A stretch of 52,076 bases of DNA, taken from assembly GCA_002085445.1 (NCBI GenBank), contig NBMI01000064.1:1-52076 (forward strand), read 5' to 3'. The notes beneath the pieces are model-generated. The model ran no database searches. It was not told where the DNA came from and was given only the letters and a program-made list of their open reading frames with translations. Origin of the DNA: Candidatus Parabeggiatoa sp. nov. 2 (GTDB lineage: Bacteria; Pseudomonadota; Gammaproteobacteria; Beggiatoales; Beggiatoaceae). Below, one piece after another: positions 34,878 through 46,200 of the stretch (within the stretch, counting starts at the first letter, position 1; each line of letters opens with the position of its first letter). The translations under genes and the position numbers were made by a program.

Positions 34878-37800
34878 ATGAAATCCACACTACAACAAAC
34901 CCCAGTAGCAATCATCGGCATGGCAGGCATTTTCCCGCAAGCTAAAAATTTACGCGAATACTGGGAAAATATCATTAATAAAGTTAACTGTATCACCGAT
35001 GTGCCCCCCTCGCGTTGGCACATTGATGACTACTACGATCCCGATCCGAGTACCCCCGACAAAACTTATTGCAAGCGCGGCGGTTTTATCCCGGATATTG
35101 ATTTTAATCCGATGGAATTTGGATTGCCCCCAAATATTCTGGAAGTTACTGATGTTTCTCAACTACTATCGCTAATCGTTGCCAAGCAAGCAATGGCGGA
35201 TGCCGGTTATGGCACTGAAAATCCGTATCGGCAAAAAACCGGCGTTATTCTAGGTGTTGGTGGAGGGCAAAAACTGATTACACCGTTAGCGAGCCGTTTG
35301 CAGTATCCGGTTTGGAAGCGTGTTTTAAAAAGCAGTGGTATCAGTGATGAGGATAGCCAAAAAATCATCGAAAAAATGAAACTCGCTTATATTCCGTGGG
35401 AAGAAAATTCCTTTCCGGGCATGTTAGGCAACGTGATTGCCGGGCGGATTGCTAACCGTTTGGATTTGGGCGGGATTAACTGTGTAGTGGATGCCGCCTG
35501 TGCCGGTTCATTAGCGGCTCTCAGAATGACGCTTAGCGAGCTAACCGAATACCGTAGCGACATGATGATCACCGGCGGTGTCGATACTGATAATTCGATC
35601 TTTATGTATATGAGCTTTAGCAAAACGCCGGCTTTTTCAAAACAACAGAATATGAAACCCTTTGATGTAGATTCTGATGGAATGATGATCGGTGAAGGCA
35701 TCGGGATGTTAGTGCTAAAACGTCTTGAAGATGCCAAACGAGATGGGGATCGCATTTATGCCGTCATCAAAGGCATTGGCACCTCCAGTGATGGCAAATA
35801 TAAAAGTATTTATGCGCCTCGTGCAAGTGGACAATCCCTCGCTTTGCGTCGCGCCTACGAAAGTGCCGGGTTTGCCACATCGACTGTTGGCATGATTGAA
35901 GCGCATGGCACCGGCACCGTGGCGGGTGATCCAACGGAGTTTGCCGCGTTAAAGGCCACTTTTAGCGAAAATAACCTTAAAAAACAATCTATTGCGCTGG
36001 GTAGCGTCAAATCACAGATTGGGCATACCAAAGCGACTGCCGGGGCGGCGAGTTTGATTAAAACGGCGTTGGCACTGCATCACAAGATATTACCGCCTAC
36101 TATTAATATTACCCAACCCGATCCTCAATTGGAAATTGAACAGTCACCGTTTTATTTGAATACCGAAACCCGCCCTTGGCTTCGTGCTGAAGGTAAGGTA
36201 CCCAGACGGGCGGGGGTGAGTGCTTTTGGTTTTGGGGGCACTAACTACCATGTCGTGTTGGAAGAATATCAGAGCAAACAAACCGGTGCTTATCGTTTAC
36301 ACAAGATATCCGCTTCAATTCTACTTTTTGCTCAAACACCAACGCAATTATTGGCACAGTGTGAAAACCTGCGGGTGCGGTTACAATCCGATGCCGGGGA
36401 ACGGCATTACGCAGAACTTATTGATTCTCATCAAGCTTCAAAGGTTCCCCTAGCATCAGCAAGACTGGGATTTGTTGCAAAATCGCTTGGCGAAGCGTGT
36501 GACTTATTACAAATTACCATTGACTTATTGAAAAAACAACCAACAGCAAATTCTTTTGAGCATCCTAAAGGCATTCACTACCGCAAAAGGGGTTTTGATA
36601 CTCAAAGAAAAGTGGTAGCCCTGTTTGCCGGGCAAGGTTCACAGTATTTAGAAATGGGGCGGCAACTCGCCCTCAACTTTCCCCCGCTTCGTCAAGCCTA
36701 CGCAGAAATGGACACCCTGTTGCTCAAAGAAGGATTGCCGCCCATTTCAAACATCGTTTTTCCTTGCCCTGTCTTTGATGTGGCTCAAAAGAAGGCCCAA
36801 GTCGCGGCCTTGCAACAAACCGAAAATGCCCAACCGGCCATTGGCGCTTTCAGTATTGGACTTTACAAAATACTGCAACAAGCCGGGTTTAAGCCGGATT
36901 TTGTCGCCGGGCATAGTTTTGGAGAATTGACGGCGTTGTGGGCCGCCGATGTATTCAGTGATGAAGATTACTTTTTCCTAGCCCAAGCGAGAGGCCAAGC
37001 AATGGCATCGCCGGGTGATCCCAATTCCGATGCCGGGGCAATGTTGGCAGTCACCGGCGATATCAATGATGTCCAAGACATCGTTGAAAAATTTCCGAAT
37101 ATCAGCGTTGCTAATTGGAATTCCAATATTCAGGTCGTTTTGGGTGGCCCCACACCGGACATAGAAACAATACAACAAGTCTTTGAAAAACAACAATTTT
37201 CGACGGTATTGTTGCCGGTATCAGCGGCCTTCCACACGCCGCTTGTCGAACACGCCCACAAACCCTTTGCACAAGCGTTAAATACTGTCACCTTCAATCG
37301 TCCCAAAATACCGGTTTATTCTAATATCACGGGAACGCCTTACCCGGATAATCCGGCCGAGATTCGGAAAATGCTGGCATCACATATGCTCAAGCCGGTC
37401 GGTTTTAAGCGCAATATTGAAAATCTGTCTGCGGCAGGTGGTTATTTATTCATCGAATTTGGGCCGCGCAATATTTTAACGGCCCTGGTTTCCAACCTCT
37501 TAGAAGACAAACCCCATTTTGCGGTGGCGTTGAATGCGAGTAGAAAAAAAGACAGTGATTATCAATTGCGCGATGCTGTTATCCAATTACGTGTCGCCGG
37601 TTTGCCCTTACACCACCTTGATCCATACTCGCTGAAATCGCCCATTTTTCACAGTGGGGAACTCAAAGGAAAGAGATTGACAGTGCGTTTAAACGGTGCC
37701 AACTATGTCAGCGACAAAACGAGGGCCGCTTTTGAGAACACTTTGCAAAACGGACATCAAGTGTCCAAAGCGGAAGCTTTGAAAGGAAACATTAGCCGGG

Positions 37801-40800
37801 ATGACGGACATCATCTGTCCAAAGCGGAAGCTTTGGAAGGAAACATTAGCCGGGATGACGGACATCAAGTCAACATCACTAACGAAAATCAAACTATGAC
37901 GCAACCAGTTGAAAATCGCCAGCGTGTGTTAGAGCAGAGCCAAACTCCGTTAAATTCTCTTCAAGAGGAAAGCGGGCATATTGTTCATCAACAATATCTT
38001 AAAAATATGGGGGAATATTCTCAACAGTTTTTTCAATTGATGCAGCAACAGTATGCGCTATTAACCAGTGGCAATTGTACGCATGCCATGTTAGAAAGTT
38101 TTGAGCGCAGTATGACGTATTTTCACGAGCATCAAGCGCAAATGCAGCGTGTTCATGAACAATACCTGAAGAACCAAGTGGAATATTCGCAAACGGTTTT
38201 GCAATTGATGCCGCATTCTCAATTGGCTACCGGTGATGCAACGGCGCAAGCACCGATGCCAATGTTACCCAAGGCGACGGCGGAAAATGCACAGGTGGAA
38301 TCGGCTTTGCCGGGGGTTTCCCCAGTGCCAACGGTTAAGGAGTCAGCACCGCCGGCCGTTTCTCCTACGCCAACGGTTAAGGAGTCAGCACCGCCGGCCG
38401 TTTCTCCTACGCCTCCAACGACTTCGATTCCCGTGGCATCGAATCGGGCTACGCCCGTAGCCGAACCTGAACCGGTGTCGGTACCTGTCAGTGTGCCTGA
38501 GCCAGTCTCAAGCAATGACTCATCGCTTTTGCAAGATGAGACAACCGTCGTAGAAGAAACAAAGAGCGAATCCGTTGCAACGCCAGCTATCGACTTGGCA
38601 CCCTTGACTCAATCCATGTTAAACATTGTCAGTGACAAAACCGGTTATCCGGCGGACATGTTAGAAGTTGAAATGGACATGGAAGCCGATTTAGGCATTG
38701 ACTCCATTAAACGGGTAGAAATTCTCGGCGCGATGCAGGAGCAATTTCCTGATTTACCGCCGGTAAATCCAGAGGAATTGGCAGAGTTGCGTACTTTAGC
38801 TGAAATCGTTGAATACATGGGCGGGGCTGAAAAAAAAAAAGCACCCCGGCTAGATGATGATGAACAACCATTAGTTCACAATATTCAACAGCATCAAGTT
38901 AAACTTAAACCGCTGCCAGCACCTGATTGTTTGGACTTGAGTTGGGCTTCTGATCATATCTGTTTACTTACCGATGATGGGACTCCTACAACGATTGCGT
39001 TAGCCAAAGGGCTTACTGAGCGCGGCTTTCTTGTCGTTATGCTCAGTTTCCCTGATGTTGCCGAGGAGCGGCAAGCATTGCCAACCCGTGTGAATCGGGT
39101 GGTGTTGACGGATTTAAGTGAGGCGCATTTGAAGCAACAGTTAGCGGCAATTGCCGATAATTATGGGCCAATTGGGGCGTTTATCCATTTGAATCCGTTA
39201 AGTCAAGACGTTAAGGATAATATACTTGGGCGCGAATCGGAAAAAAACCTCCTCAAGTCAGTTTTTGTGATCGCAAAACATCTCAAAAGATCGCTCAATG
39301 AAGCCGCACATCACGGGCGCAGTTTTTTTGTTACCGTGACTCGTCTTGATGGTGAATTGGGCTTAGGACAACACACAGTCTTTCAACGGAATCAAGGTGT
39401 TATCAGTGGTGGGCTGCTTGGTTTGACTAAAACGCTGAACTTGGAATGGCAGCGTGTGTTTTGTCGTGCTATCGATTTAAGTCCGGACTTAGACACAGCA
39501 GCCCAATTGATTATTGCTGAACTTTACGATCCTAATTTGTTGATTACTGAAGTGGGATATAATTCTCAACAAGAACGGACAACACTCGTTGGTGATGAAA
39601 GGAAAAAGGCGCTCGCTCCAAGGGAAAAGGGCAATCGGTTGAATGCTGAATCAGTCTTTCTCGTCAGTGGCGGAGGGCGTGGGATTACGGCACAATGTGT
39701 TATCAGATTGGCAAAGGCATTTCAATGCCAATTTATTTTGTTGGGGCGCACAAAACGCACCGCTGAACCTGCTTATGCAGTAGGTTGTGTGGATGAAACT
39801 GAATTAAAACAACGGCTTATAAAAAACCTCCAAGCGCAAGGTGAAAAACCAACACCTGTTAAAGTCCAAAAGTTGCTAAAAGCAATTTTAGCGCAACGCG
39901 AAATTGACGAAACGTTGCAAGCCATTGTACAAGCGGGTGGACAAGCCGAATATCTCAGCGTCGATATTACGGATGCGGTGGCTTTACAAGAAAAACTGAC
40001 GGCAACAGTGGAACGTCTTGGCTCCATCACCGGCATCATTCACGGTGCCGGCGTTTTGGCGGATAAATTGATTGAAAAGAAAACGGAACAGGACTTTGAA
40101 AGCGTCTATTCTACTAAAATCAATGGACTGCAATCCATGCTCCATTGTGTCAACGAAAATCAACTGGCACATTTAGTGCTGTTTTCCTCGGCGGCCGGGT
40201 TTTATGGGAATATTGGTCAATCGGATTACGCGATAGCAAATGAAATTCTCAATAAATTCGCCCATCACTTCAAACGCCAACATCCCGCCTGTCATGTCGT
40301 TACCTTCAATTGGGGCCCTTGGGATGGCGGCATGGTGACACCGGAATTAAAGCAACTGTTTGCCCAGCGCAATATTGAAGTGATTCCGATTGAAGTCGGT
40401 ACTCAGATGGTGGTTGATGACTTGAGGACAGGCGAACAGGAAGCGGTGCAAGTGTTAGTGGGCAGTCCGCTGGTAACACCTTCAGCAGAGTTAGAGCCAG
40501 AATTACAAACTTACCGTATCCGCCGAAAGTTGACTTTAGACGCGAATCCATTTTTACACGATCACGTCATTGGTGGACATCCGGTATTACCAGTGACTTG
40601 TGCGACGGCATGGATAACCAATGTCTGCGAGCACTTGCTTGGGGGTTTTTTTAGATTTTTTAGTTGTGAAAACCTCAAAGTATTCAAGGGAATTGTTTTT
40701 GATGAAACCCTAGCAAACGAGTATATCCTAGACTTGAAGGAAATCAACAAATCCAAGCTGGCTGAAATGGCTGAAATTGAGTTGGCTGCAACTATCTGGA

Positions 40801-42245
40801 GTGAAACGACAACTGGAAAACCCCTTTATCATTACAGTGTTCAAATCAAGCTTCAACCGGAACTTCCCCCAGCACCAACTTATGAAACGTTTGACCCAAC
40901 CGTGGCTGAAGAGCTTGCTAACTTGTCCCCTTATCAGGATGGCACTCTGTTTCATGGCCCCCGTTTTCAAGGGATCAAACGGATTTTAAATATCAGTCCC
41001 AAAAAACTGACAATTGAATGTGTTTTCCAACCGTTCGATGAGAAACAACGAGGACAGTTTCCACGACTCACCCTTGATCCTATCGCCGCAGATGCCCAAT
41101 TTCAATGTATGTTGATTTGGGTGCGGCATTTTTATCAGGCGGGTAGTTTGCCTTTACGGTGCCTGAGAGGTGAACATTTCCAAGCCATTCCTGAAGGCGA
41201 GGCGTTCTACGTTTCTATGGAAGTACAATCTAGCACTGACACCAAGTTAGTCGCTAATATCACTTCATACGATAGCCAAGGACAAGTGTATTCACGAGTA
41301 TTCGATGCAGAAGTCACTATTAGCAAACAATTGAATCATTTATTTGTTCCATCTTCGGTACATGATCCGGCGAGGTTTCTCCCGTATTGGCGTAAGTTCT
41401 TGGATGTTGGAGAATGGCCCGGAGAAGTGTTGTTTACGGCCTTGTTTCGGCGTTTTGTCGGTAGCGTCGTGTATGAGGATTCTGCTGATTTTGATTCTCT
41501 CAAAGGTAAATCGGTGCTTTACTTAGCTAATCATCAGGTTGGCGTTGAATCTATACTTTTTGGGTTTAGTCTGTCTGCACTCGCCGGATGTCCTATTAAC
41601 GTAGTAGCGAAAGCAGAACATCGGGATAGTTGGATTAGTCAATTGTTGGCTCATCTTTATTCCTATCCCACGCTCAAAAACCCTGAATTGATGTTCTACT
41701 TTGATCGTGACGATCAACTCTCTATGCTCAAACTGCTTGGCAACATCAAGGAAGTTATGATAGAACAAGGGCGTTCCCTGCTGATCCATGTCGAAGGCAC
41801 TCGCGCCCTCAGTTGTCGGCAACCCGTAAAACGTTTGAGTGCTGTTTTTATTGATTTGGCAATAGAACTCGATATTCCCATCGTACCGGTAGGCTTTGTG
41901 GGTGGGCTACCGATTGAACCGTTAGAAACGCGCTTAGAGTTTCCGGTTGGCTATACCCGCCAAAATTATCACTTAGGCGCGGCGATTTATCCAGAAGCTC
42001 TAAAAAAACGGCCCAATGCAGAACGAAAAACCTTGATTTTGGATCGTTTGAACCAATTGGCTGAAACAACAAACTCATTTCCTCACGCACCCGATCATAA
42101 TTTTGAGCAAGCAGTGCGTCTGTGGATGAAACAGACAAGCGTTTCTGAGGTACAGGCGGTGCTGTACAAAGTACTAGAAGAAGTATCTGCTCCCAATTCT
42201 GAAATTCGCGCCCTGCTCCGGGGTATTCAGGAGTCCAAACTTTAG
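34878..42245 (+). CDS. PfaA/HglE-like iterative lipid synthase with C-terminal PlsC acyltransferase
   Basis: 2455 residues. Order: ketosynthase (Cys 208 in VDAACAGS, His 343 in EAHGTGT, His 383 in GHTKATAG); acyltransferase (FAGQGSQ near 584, GHSFGE Ser 680); a linker with an 18-residue duplicated segment (~959-997) and a helical YLKNMGEYSQQFFQ region; one ACP (DLGIDSIKR, Ser 1276); ketoreductase (SGGGRGIT near 1597, SSAAGFYG, Tyr 1784); hotdog dehydratase (HDHVIGGHPVLP, His ~1896; FHGPRFQGI); and a PlsC-like domain (NHQVGVES, His 2219; EGTRA, Glu 2306). EPA/DHA synthases carry several ACPs and usually no PlsC domain on this protein. The PlsC Asp is Glu here. The last codons and stop lie in a CCAAACT repeat. 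Product is unknown. Confidence 0.9.
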   Translation: MKSTLQQTPVAIIGMAGIFPQAKNLREYWENIINKVNCITDVPPSRWHIDDYYDPDPSTPDKTYCKRGGFIPDIDFNPMEFGLPPNILEVTDVSQLLSLIVAKQAMADAGYGTENPYRQKTGVILGVGGGQKLITPLASRLQYPVWKRVLKSSGISDEDSQKIIEKMKLAYIPWEENSFPGMLGNVIAGRIANRLDLGGINCVVDAACAGSLAALRMTLSELTEYRSDMMITGGVDTDNSIFMYMSFSKTPAFSKQQNMKPFDVDSDGMMIGEGIGMLVLKRLEDAKRDGDRIYAVIKGIGTSSDGKYKSIYAPRASGQSLALRRAYESAGFATSTVGMIEAHGTGTVAGDPTEFAALKATFSENNLKKQSIALGSVKSQIGHTKATAGAASLIKTALALHHKILPPTINITQPDPQLEIEQSPFYLNTETRPWLRAEGKVPRRAGVSAFGFGGTNYHVVLEEYQSKQTGAYRLHKISASILLFAQTPTQLLAQCENLRVRLQSDAGERHYAELIDSHQASKVPLASARLGFVAKSLGEACDLLQITIDLLKKQPTANSFEHPKGIHYRKRGFDTQRKVVALFAGQGSQYLEMGRQLALNFPPLRQAYAEMDTLLLKEGLPPISNIVFPCPVFDVAQKKAQVAALQQTENAQPAIGAFSIGLYKILQQAGFKPDFVAGHSFGELTALWAADVFSDEDYFFLAQARGQAMASPGDPNSDAGAMLAVTGDINDVQDIVEKFPNISVANWNSNIQVVLGGPTPDIETIQQVFEKQQFSTVLLPVSAAFHTPLVEHAHKPFAQALNTVTFNRPKIPVYSNITGTPYPDNPAEIRKMLASHMLKPVGFKRNIENLSAAGGYLFIEFGPRNILTALVSNLLEDKPHFAVALNASRKKDSDYQLRDAVIQLRVAGLPLHHLDPYSLKSPIFHSGELKGKRLTVRLNGANYVSDKTRAAFENTLQNGHQVSKAEALKGNISRDDGHHLSKAEALEGNISRDDGHQVNITNENQTMTQPVENRQRVLEQSQTPLNSLQEESGHIVHQQYLKNMGEYSQQFFQLMQQQYALLTSGNCTHAMLESFERSMTYFHEHQAQMQRVHEQYLKNQVEYSQTVLQLMPHSQLATGDATAQAPMPMLPKATAENAQVESALPGVSPVPTVKESAPPAVSPTPTVKESAPPAVSPTPPTTSIPVASNRATPVAEPEPVSVPVSVPEPVSSNDSSLLQDETTVVEETKSESVATPAIDLAPLTQSMLNIVSDKTGYPADMLEVEMDMEADLGIDSIKRVEILGAMQEQFPDLPPVNPEELAELRTLAEIVEYMGGAEKKKAPRLDDDEQPLVHNIQQHQVKLKPLPAPDCLDLSWASDHICLLTDDGTPTTIALAKGLTERGFLVVMLSFPDVAEERQALPTRVNRVVLTDLSEAHLKQQLAAIADNYGPIGAFIHLNPLSQDVKDNILGRESEKNLLKSVFVIAKHLKRSLNEAAHHGRSFFVTVTRLDGELGLGQHTVFQRNQGVISGGLLGLTKTLNLEWQRVFCRAIDLSPDLDTAAQLIIAELYDPNLLITEVGYNSQQERTTLVGDERKKALAPREKGNRLNAESVFLVSGGGRGITAQCVIRLAKAFQCQFILLGRTKRTAEPAYAVGCVDETELKQRLIKNLQAQGEKPTPVKVQKLLKAILAQREIDETLQAIVQAGGQAEYLSVDITDAVALQEKLTATVERLGSITGIIHGAGVLADKLIEKKTEQDFESVYSTKINGLQSMLHCVNENQLAHLVLFSSAAGFYGNIGQSDYAIANEILNKFAHHFKRQHPACHVVTFNWGPWDGGMVTPELKQLFAQRNIEVIPIEVGTQMVVDDLRTGEQEAVQVLVGSPLVTPSAELEPELQTYRIRRKLTLDANPFLHDHVIGGHPVLPVTCATAWITNVCEHLLGGFFRFFSCENLKVFKGIVFDETLANEYILDLKEINKSKLAEMAEIELAATIWSETTTGKPLYHYSVQIKLQPELPPAPTYETFDPTVAEELANLSPYQDGTLFHGPRFQGIKRILNISPKKLTIECVFQPFDEKQRGQFPRLTLDPIAADAQFQCMLIWVRHFYQAGSLPLRCLRGEHFQAIPEGEAFYVSMEVQSSTDTKLVANITSYDSQGQVYSRVFDAEVTISKQLNHLFVPSSVHDPARFLPYWRKFLDVGEWPGEVLFTALFRRFVGSVVYEDSADFDSLKGKSVLYLANHQVGVESILFGFSLSALAGCPINVVAKAEHRDSWISQLLAHLYSYPTLKNPELMFYFDRDDQLSMLKLLGNIKEVMIEQGRSLLIHVEGTRALSCRQPVKRLSAVFIDLAIELDIPIVPVGFVGGLPIEPLETRLEFPVGYTRQNYHLGAAIYPEALKKRPNAERKTLILDRLNQLAETTNSFPHAPDHNFEQAVRLWMKQTSVSEVQAVLYKVLEEVSAPNSEIRALLRGIQESKL
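37752..37870 (+). repeat. 54-base in-frame tandem repeat in the synthase gene
   Basis: GGACATCA starts at 37752, 37806 and 37860, a period of 54 bases that adds 18 residues per copy (SKAEALKGNISRDDG type). The sequence (CCAAAGCGGAAGCTTTG, then GAAACATTAGCCGGGATGAC) looks like an intergenic repeat placed in a flexible linker. A 42-base in-frame repeat (PTVKESAPPAVS) follows at 38328-38411. Confidence 0.8.
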
Positions 42246-42821
42246 TTTGGCAACTGGAGTCCAAACTTGAGTTTGGCAGCCTCCGTCCAAACTAACGTTT
42301 GGCAAAAAAAGCTCTCACTCAACACCCGACGCAGGTACTTATTAACCTATATTTTTAGGGTTATTTAGACTATCTATTTTGAGGGCCATGAAACACTTTG
42401 GATGCGTTCAAATTAAGTTATGGCCCTCTATCGCGCTTACAGGGGCAAGAAAGCGAAAGTAGAAAGACCACATCAGCCAACGGCTAAAGCCGTTGGCTAA
42501 AAGCTAAAGTAGGCTAAAGCCTACTAACTGTCTGGTAGTGCCCTTTAGGGTATAATAGCTCTTCAGACAAACGGTTTCCATACCACCCCAATGCCAACGG
42601 CTAAAGCCGTTGTCTAAAAGCTAAAGTAGGCTAAAGCCTACTAACTGTCTGGTAGTGCCCTTTAGGGTACAATAGCATTTAGACTATCTATTTTGAGGGC
42701 CATGAAATTTGGATGCGTTCAAATTAAGTTATGGCCCTCTATCGCGCTTACAGGGGCTTTGCACGTGGGATTGCCCCTACAGCCTAGTATATTATTTGGG
42801 AGTTGCCTTAAGTTTAGTAGG
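42246..42821. repeat. repeat field with two GAGGGCCAT elements and GCCAACGGCTAAAGCCGTTG units
   Basis: Elements with inverted ends GAGGGCCAT / ATGGCCCTC lie at 42381-42428 (48 bases) and 42695-42739 (45 bases). Their interiors (GATGCGTTCAAATTAAGTT) match copies at 50018-50065 and 50551-50598. Between them a ~120-base block (AACGGCTAAAGCCGTTG to GTGCCCTTTAGGGTA) occurs twice. Confidence 0.8.
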
Positions 42822-43185
42822 CCTAATTCGTTTATCCGCGTAATTCCTTGTACTAAGTCTAGCGGGCCTAATTCGTTTATCCGCGTAATTCGTTGTTGTG
42901 CCTAATTCGTTTATCCGCGTAATTAGTTGTACTAAGTCTAGCGGGCCTAATTCGTTTATCCGCGTAATTAGTTGTACTAAGTCCAGTAGGCCTAATTCGT
43001 TTATCCGCGTAATTCGTTGTACTAAGTATAGTGTGCCTAATTCGTTTATCCGCGTAATTAGTTGCCTTAAGTCTAGCGGGCCTAATTCGTTTATCCGCGT
43101 AATTAGTTGTACTAAGTCTAGCGGGCCTAATTCGTTTATCCGCGTAATTAGTTGTACTAAGTCTAGTGTGCCTAATTCTTACCAC
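42822..43185. repeat. 45-base tandem repeat, nine units
   Basis: CCTAATTCGTTTATCCGCG starts at 42822, 42867, 42901, 42946, 42991, 43036, 43081, 43126 and, truncated, 43171. The spacing is 45 bases except one 34-base unit. Each unit continues TAATTAGTTGTACTAAG and TCTAGCGGG. The GTTGTACT part matches the ends of the AGTACAACG elements. Because 45 is a multiple of three, long open frames appear on both strands, and neither looks like a gene. The array ends ~50 bases before the next synthase gene. Confidence 0.9.
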
Positions 43186-43237
43186 AAAACACATACACCA
43201 AACTTTTATGGGGTTGATACAGCATAAAAAAAATAAC

Positions 43238-46200
43238 ATGGAAAAAATAGCAATCATCGGTCTTTCTTGCCTACTTCCCGGGGCAGAAACCTCGGAACAA
43301 TATTGGCAAAACCTGATTGACCAAAAAGAGTTGACTTCAAAGGCAACCGCCGAGCAAATGGGCGTAGATGCCGAATTTTTTTATGATCCCATCAAGGGCA
43401 AAACCGATAAATACTATTGTCTAAAGGGTGGCTATATTCGAGATTTTCAGTTTGAGGCCAGCGGCTATCAAATTTCCTCGGAATTGCTGACAAAATTAGA
43501 CAAAATTTATCAATGGTCACTCTATGTCTCAAAACAAGCTTTACTGGACAGTGGTTATTTAGGGAATACCGCTGCACTGGCTCAATGTGGTGTGATTTTA
43601 GGGAATCTCTCTTTTCCCACCCGGCGCTCTCAGCATTTATTTGCGCCCATTTATCAGAAAACACTGGAATCAGCCATTCAGACACTATTACAGCACGACA
43701 CTTTCAGCTTGAAAAGCGTAGAAAATGACGTTTCACCCCTAAATGCGATGATATCAGGATATCCAGCCGCCATCATTGCTCAGAGCTTATCTTTATCGGG
43801 GCCTCGTTTTTCCTTAGATGCCGCCTGTGCGTCTTCGCTTTACGCGGTCAAACTGGCTTGTCAATATTTATTATCAGGCAAAGCCGACTTGATGTTAGCC
43901 GGTGCCGTCAGCGGTGCAGATCCTTTATTTATCAATATGGGGTTTTCCATTTTCCAAGCCTATCCCGAAAACAACATTGCTTGCCCCTTAAATAAGTCAT
44001 CAAGTGGACTCGTTGCCGGGGAAGGTGCCGGCATGTTGGTTTTAAAACGCTATAGTGACGCGATCCAAGATGGCGATAATATTTATGCCAGTATCAGCGG
44101 AATGGGCTTATCAAATGATGGTAAAGGGAAATTTGTCCTCAATCCCAATCAAAAAGGGCAAATTCTCGCCTTGGAACGAGCCTACACCGATGCGGGTATT
44201 AATCCAAACAGCATTGATTATATTGAGTGTCATGCGACTGGCACACCGGTTGGCGATATTACCGAACTCAACTCAATGGAGGTTTTTTTTGGCAAGCATC
44301 AAGCCACACCCTTGCTTGGCTCAGTCAAATCCAATTTGGGTCACTTGCTCACCGCAGCCGGCATGGCAAGTCTGATTAAAGTCATTTTAAGCATGAATAA
44401 AGGGATTATTCCAGCCACGATTAATCTGACTGAGCCACTGAGTTCAAATAAGGGCGTGTTTTCCGCTGAACAAATGGTCAGAACGACTACGCCTTGGCTT
44501 CCTCAACAAATCCACACCAAACGCGCAGCCGTCAGTGCCTTTGGTTTTGGTGGCACCAATGCCCATATTATTTTAGAAGATTTAGCCCTTCAAAAGTCCA
44601 AGTCCAATTCACCATTCACCATTAAATTGGCTATCGTGGGCATGGATGCTTTTTTTGGAGGCTGTCACGGATTAGATGCTTTTGATCGTAGCATTTATGA
44701 CGGCACTCAACATTTTATTCCCGTTCCTTCGCAAAGATGGCAAGGCATTGACGCGCAAAACGAATTGCTCAAACACTACGGGTTTGAAAAGGGCGAAGCG
44801 CCGTTGGGGGCCTATATCCAAGATTTTGAAATGGACTTTCTGCATTTTAAAATCCCACCCCGTGAGGAAGATCAACTCATTCCTCAACAACTGTTGATGC
44901 TCAAAGTGGCTGACAACGCGATCAAAGATGCGGGATTAGTTGAAGGCGGGAACGTTGCCGTTATCGTGGCGATGGGAACAGAATTAGCTTTACACCAGTT
45001 TTTAGGACGATGTGATTTGTCTTGGCAAATCAAAGAAAGTTTGGCACAAGCCAATATTGTTTTGTCTCCTGACAAAACTGAAGAATTAGAAGCGATTGCC
45101 AAAAATAGTCTTTTTCCACCGGCGCAACTCAATCAATATACAAGCTTCATCGGTAACATCATGGCTACCCGTGTTGCGACACAATGGAATTTTAGTGGCC
45201 CTGCTTTTACCATTTCGGCTGAAGAAAATTCCGTGTTTAGCGCGTTGGAAGTTGCCCAACAGTTTCTTGCAGCAGGCGAAGTTGACGCGGTTGTGGTGGG
45301 AGCCGTTGATCTAGCGGGTGGATTTGAGCATGTGCTATTACGCCATCAGTTAGCGCCTATCAACAGCGGTGTCAATACTCTCAGCTATGATGAAAAAGCC
45401 AATGGTTGGATGGTGGGTGAAGGTGCGGGCGCGGTGGTTTTAAAACGCGTTGACACTGCACAAGCGGCGCAAGATCGTATTTATGCCATAATTGATGCCA
45501 TTAGCTTAATGCCAAATAATGCTAACAACGATTCTTTGGGGCACTTACCAAAAACACCCACTGCTCAATCAGTTAATCAATCTTGCCAGCAAGCTTTTGA
45601 GATAGCAGGACTCAAACCCACTGAGATTGGCTATCTGGAAGTTTTTGGTAGCGGAGTCGCACAAGAAGACGAGGCCGAAATCAAAGGCTTAACCAAAGCC
45701 TATCAATTGGCAACGGAAAATGATCCACTGATAACGGCAATAGGCAGTGTGAAGGCGAATATTGGTCATACTTATGCCGCTTCGGGGATGGCGAGTTTAA
45801 TTAAAACGGCATTGTGCCTCTATCATCGCTATATTCCCGCGGTTCCTCAATGGGAAAGTCCGAAAAAGCCAGAACAATGGCAAGGCAGTCCCTTTTATGT
45901 CGCCACAAAATCAAAAACCTGGTTTTTAGAAGAGGGTGTGTCTAAAAGAGTTGCCGCGATCAACAGTATTGGGCTAGACGACACTGATGCACATTTAATT
46001 TTGTCCGAAGACAGGAATTCAAAGCGGAGCGAAGCCGAGCTTTGTCAGTACCTACAACAAACGCCATTCTATCTATTTCCTCTCGCGGCTGATCATCAAT
46101 CGGCGTTGCTCAAACAACTTAACGAATTACAGAATCGCATTGAAAATGATGATAGCCTTGGCATAATTGCGAGCCAAAGCTTTATTGCTTTTCAGACTTG

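Noticed and set aside
42877..43257. Overlapping open frames on both strands with 15-residue repeats
   Set aside because: They exist only because the 45-base tandem repeat is a multiple of three. There is no ribosome binding site or independent coding signal, and the plus frame runs into the synthase start.
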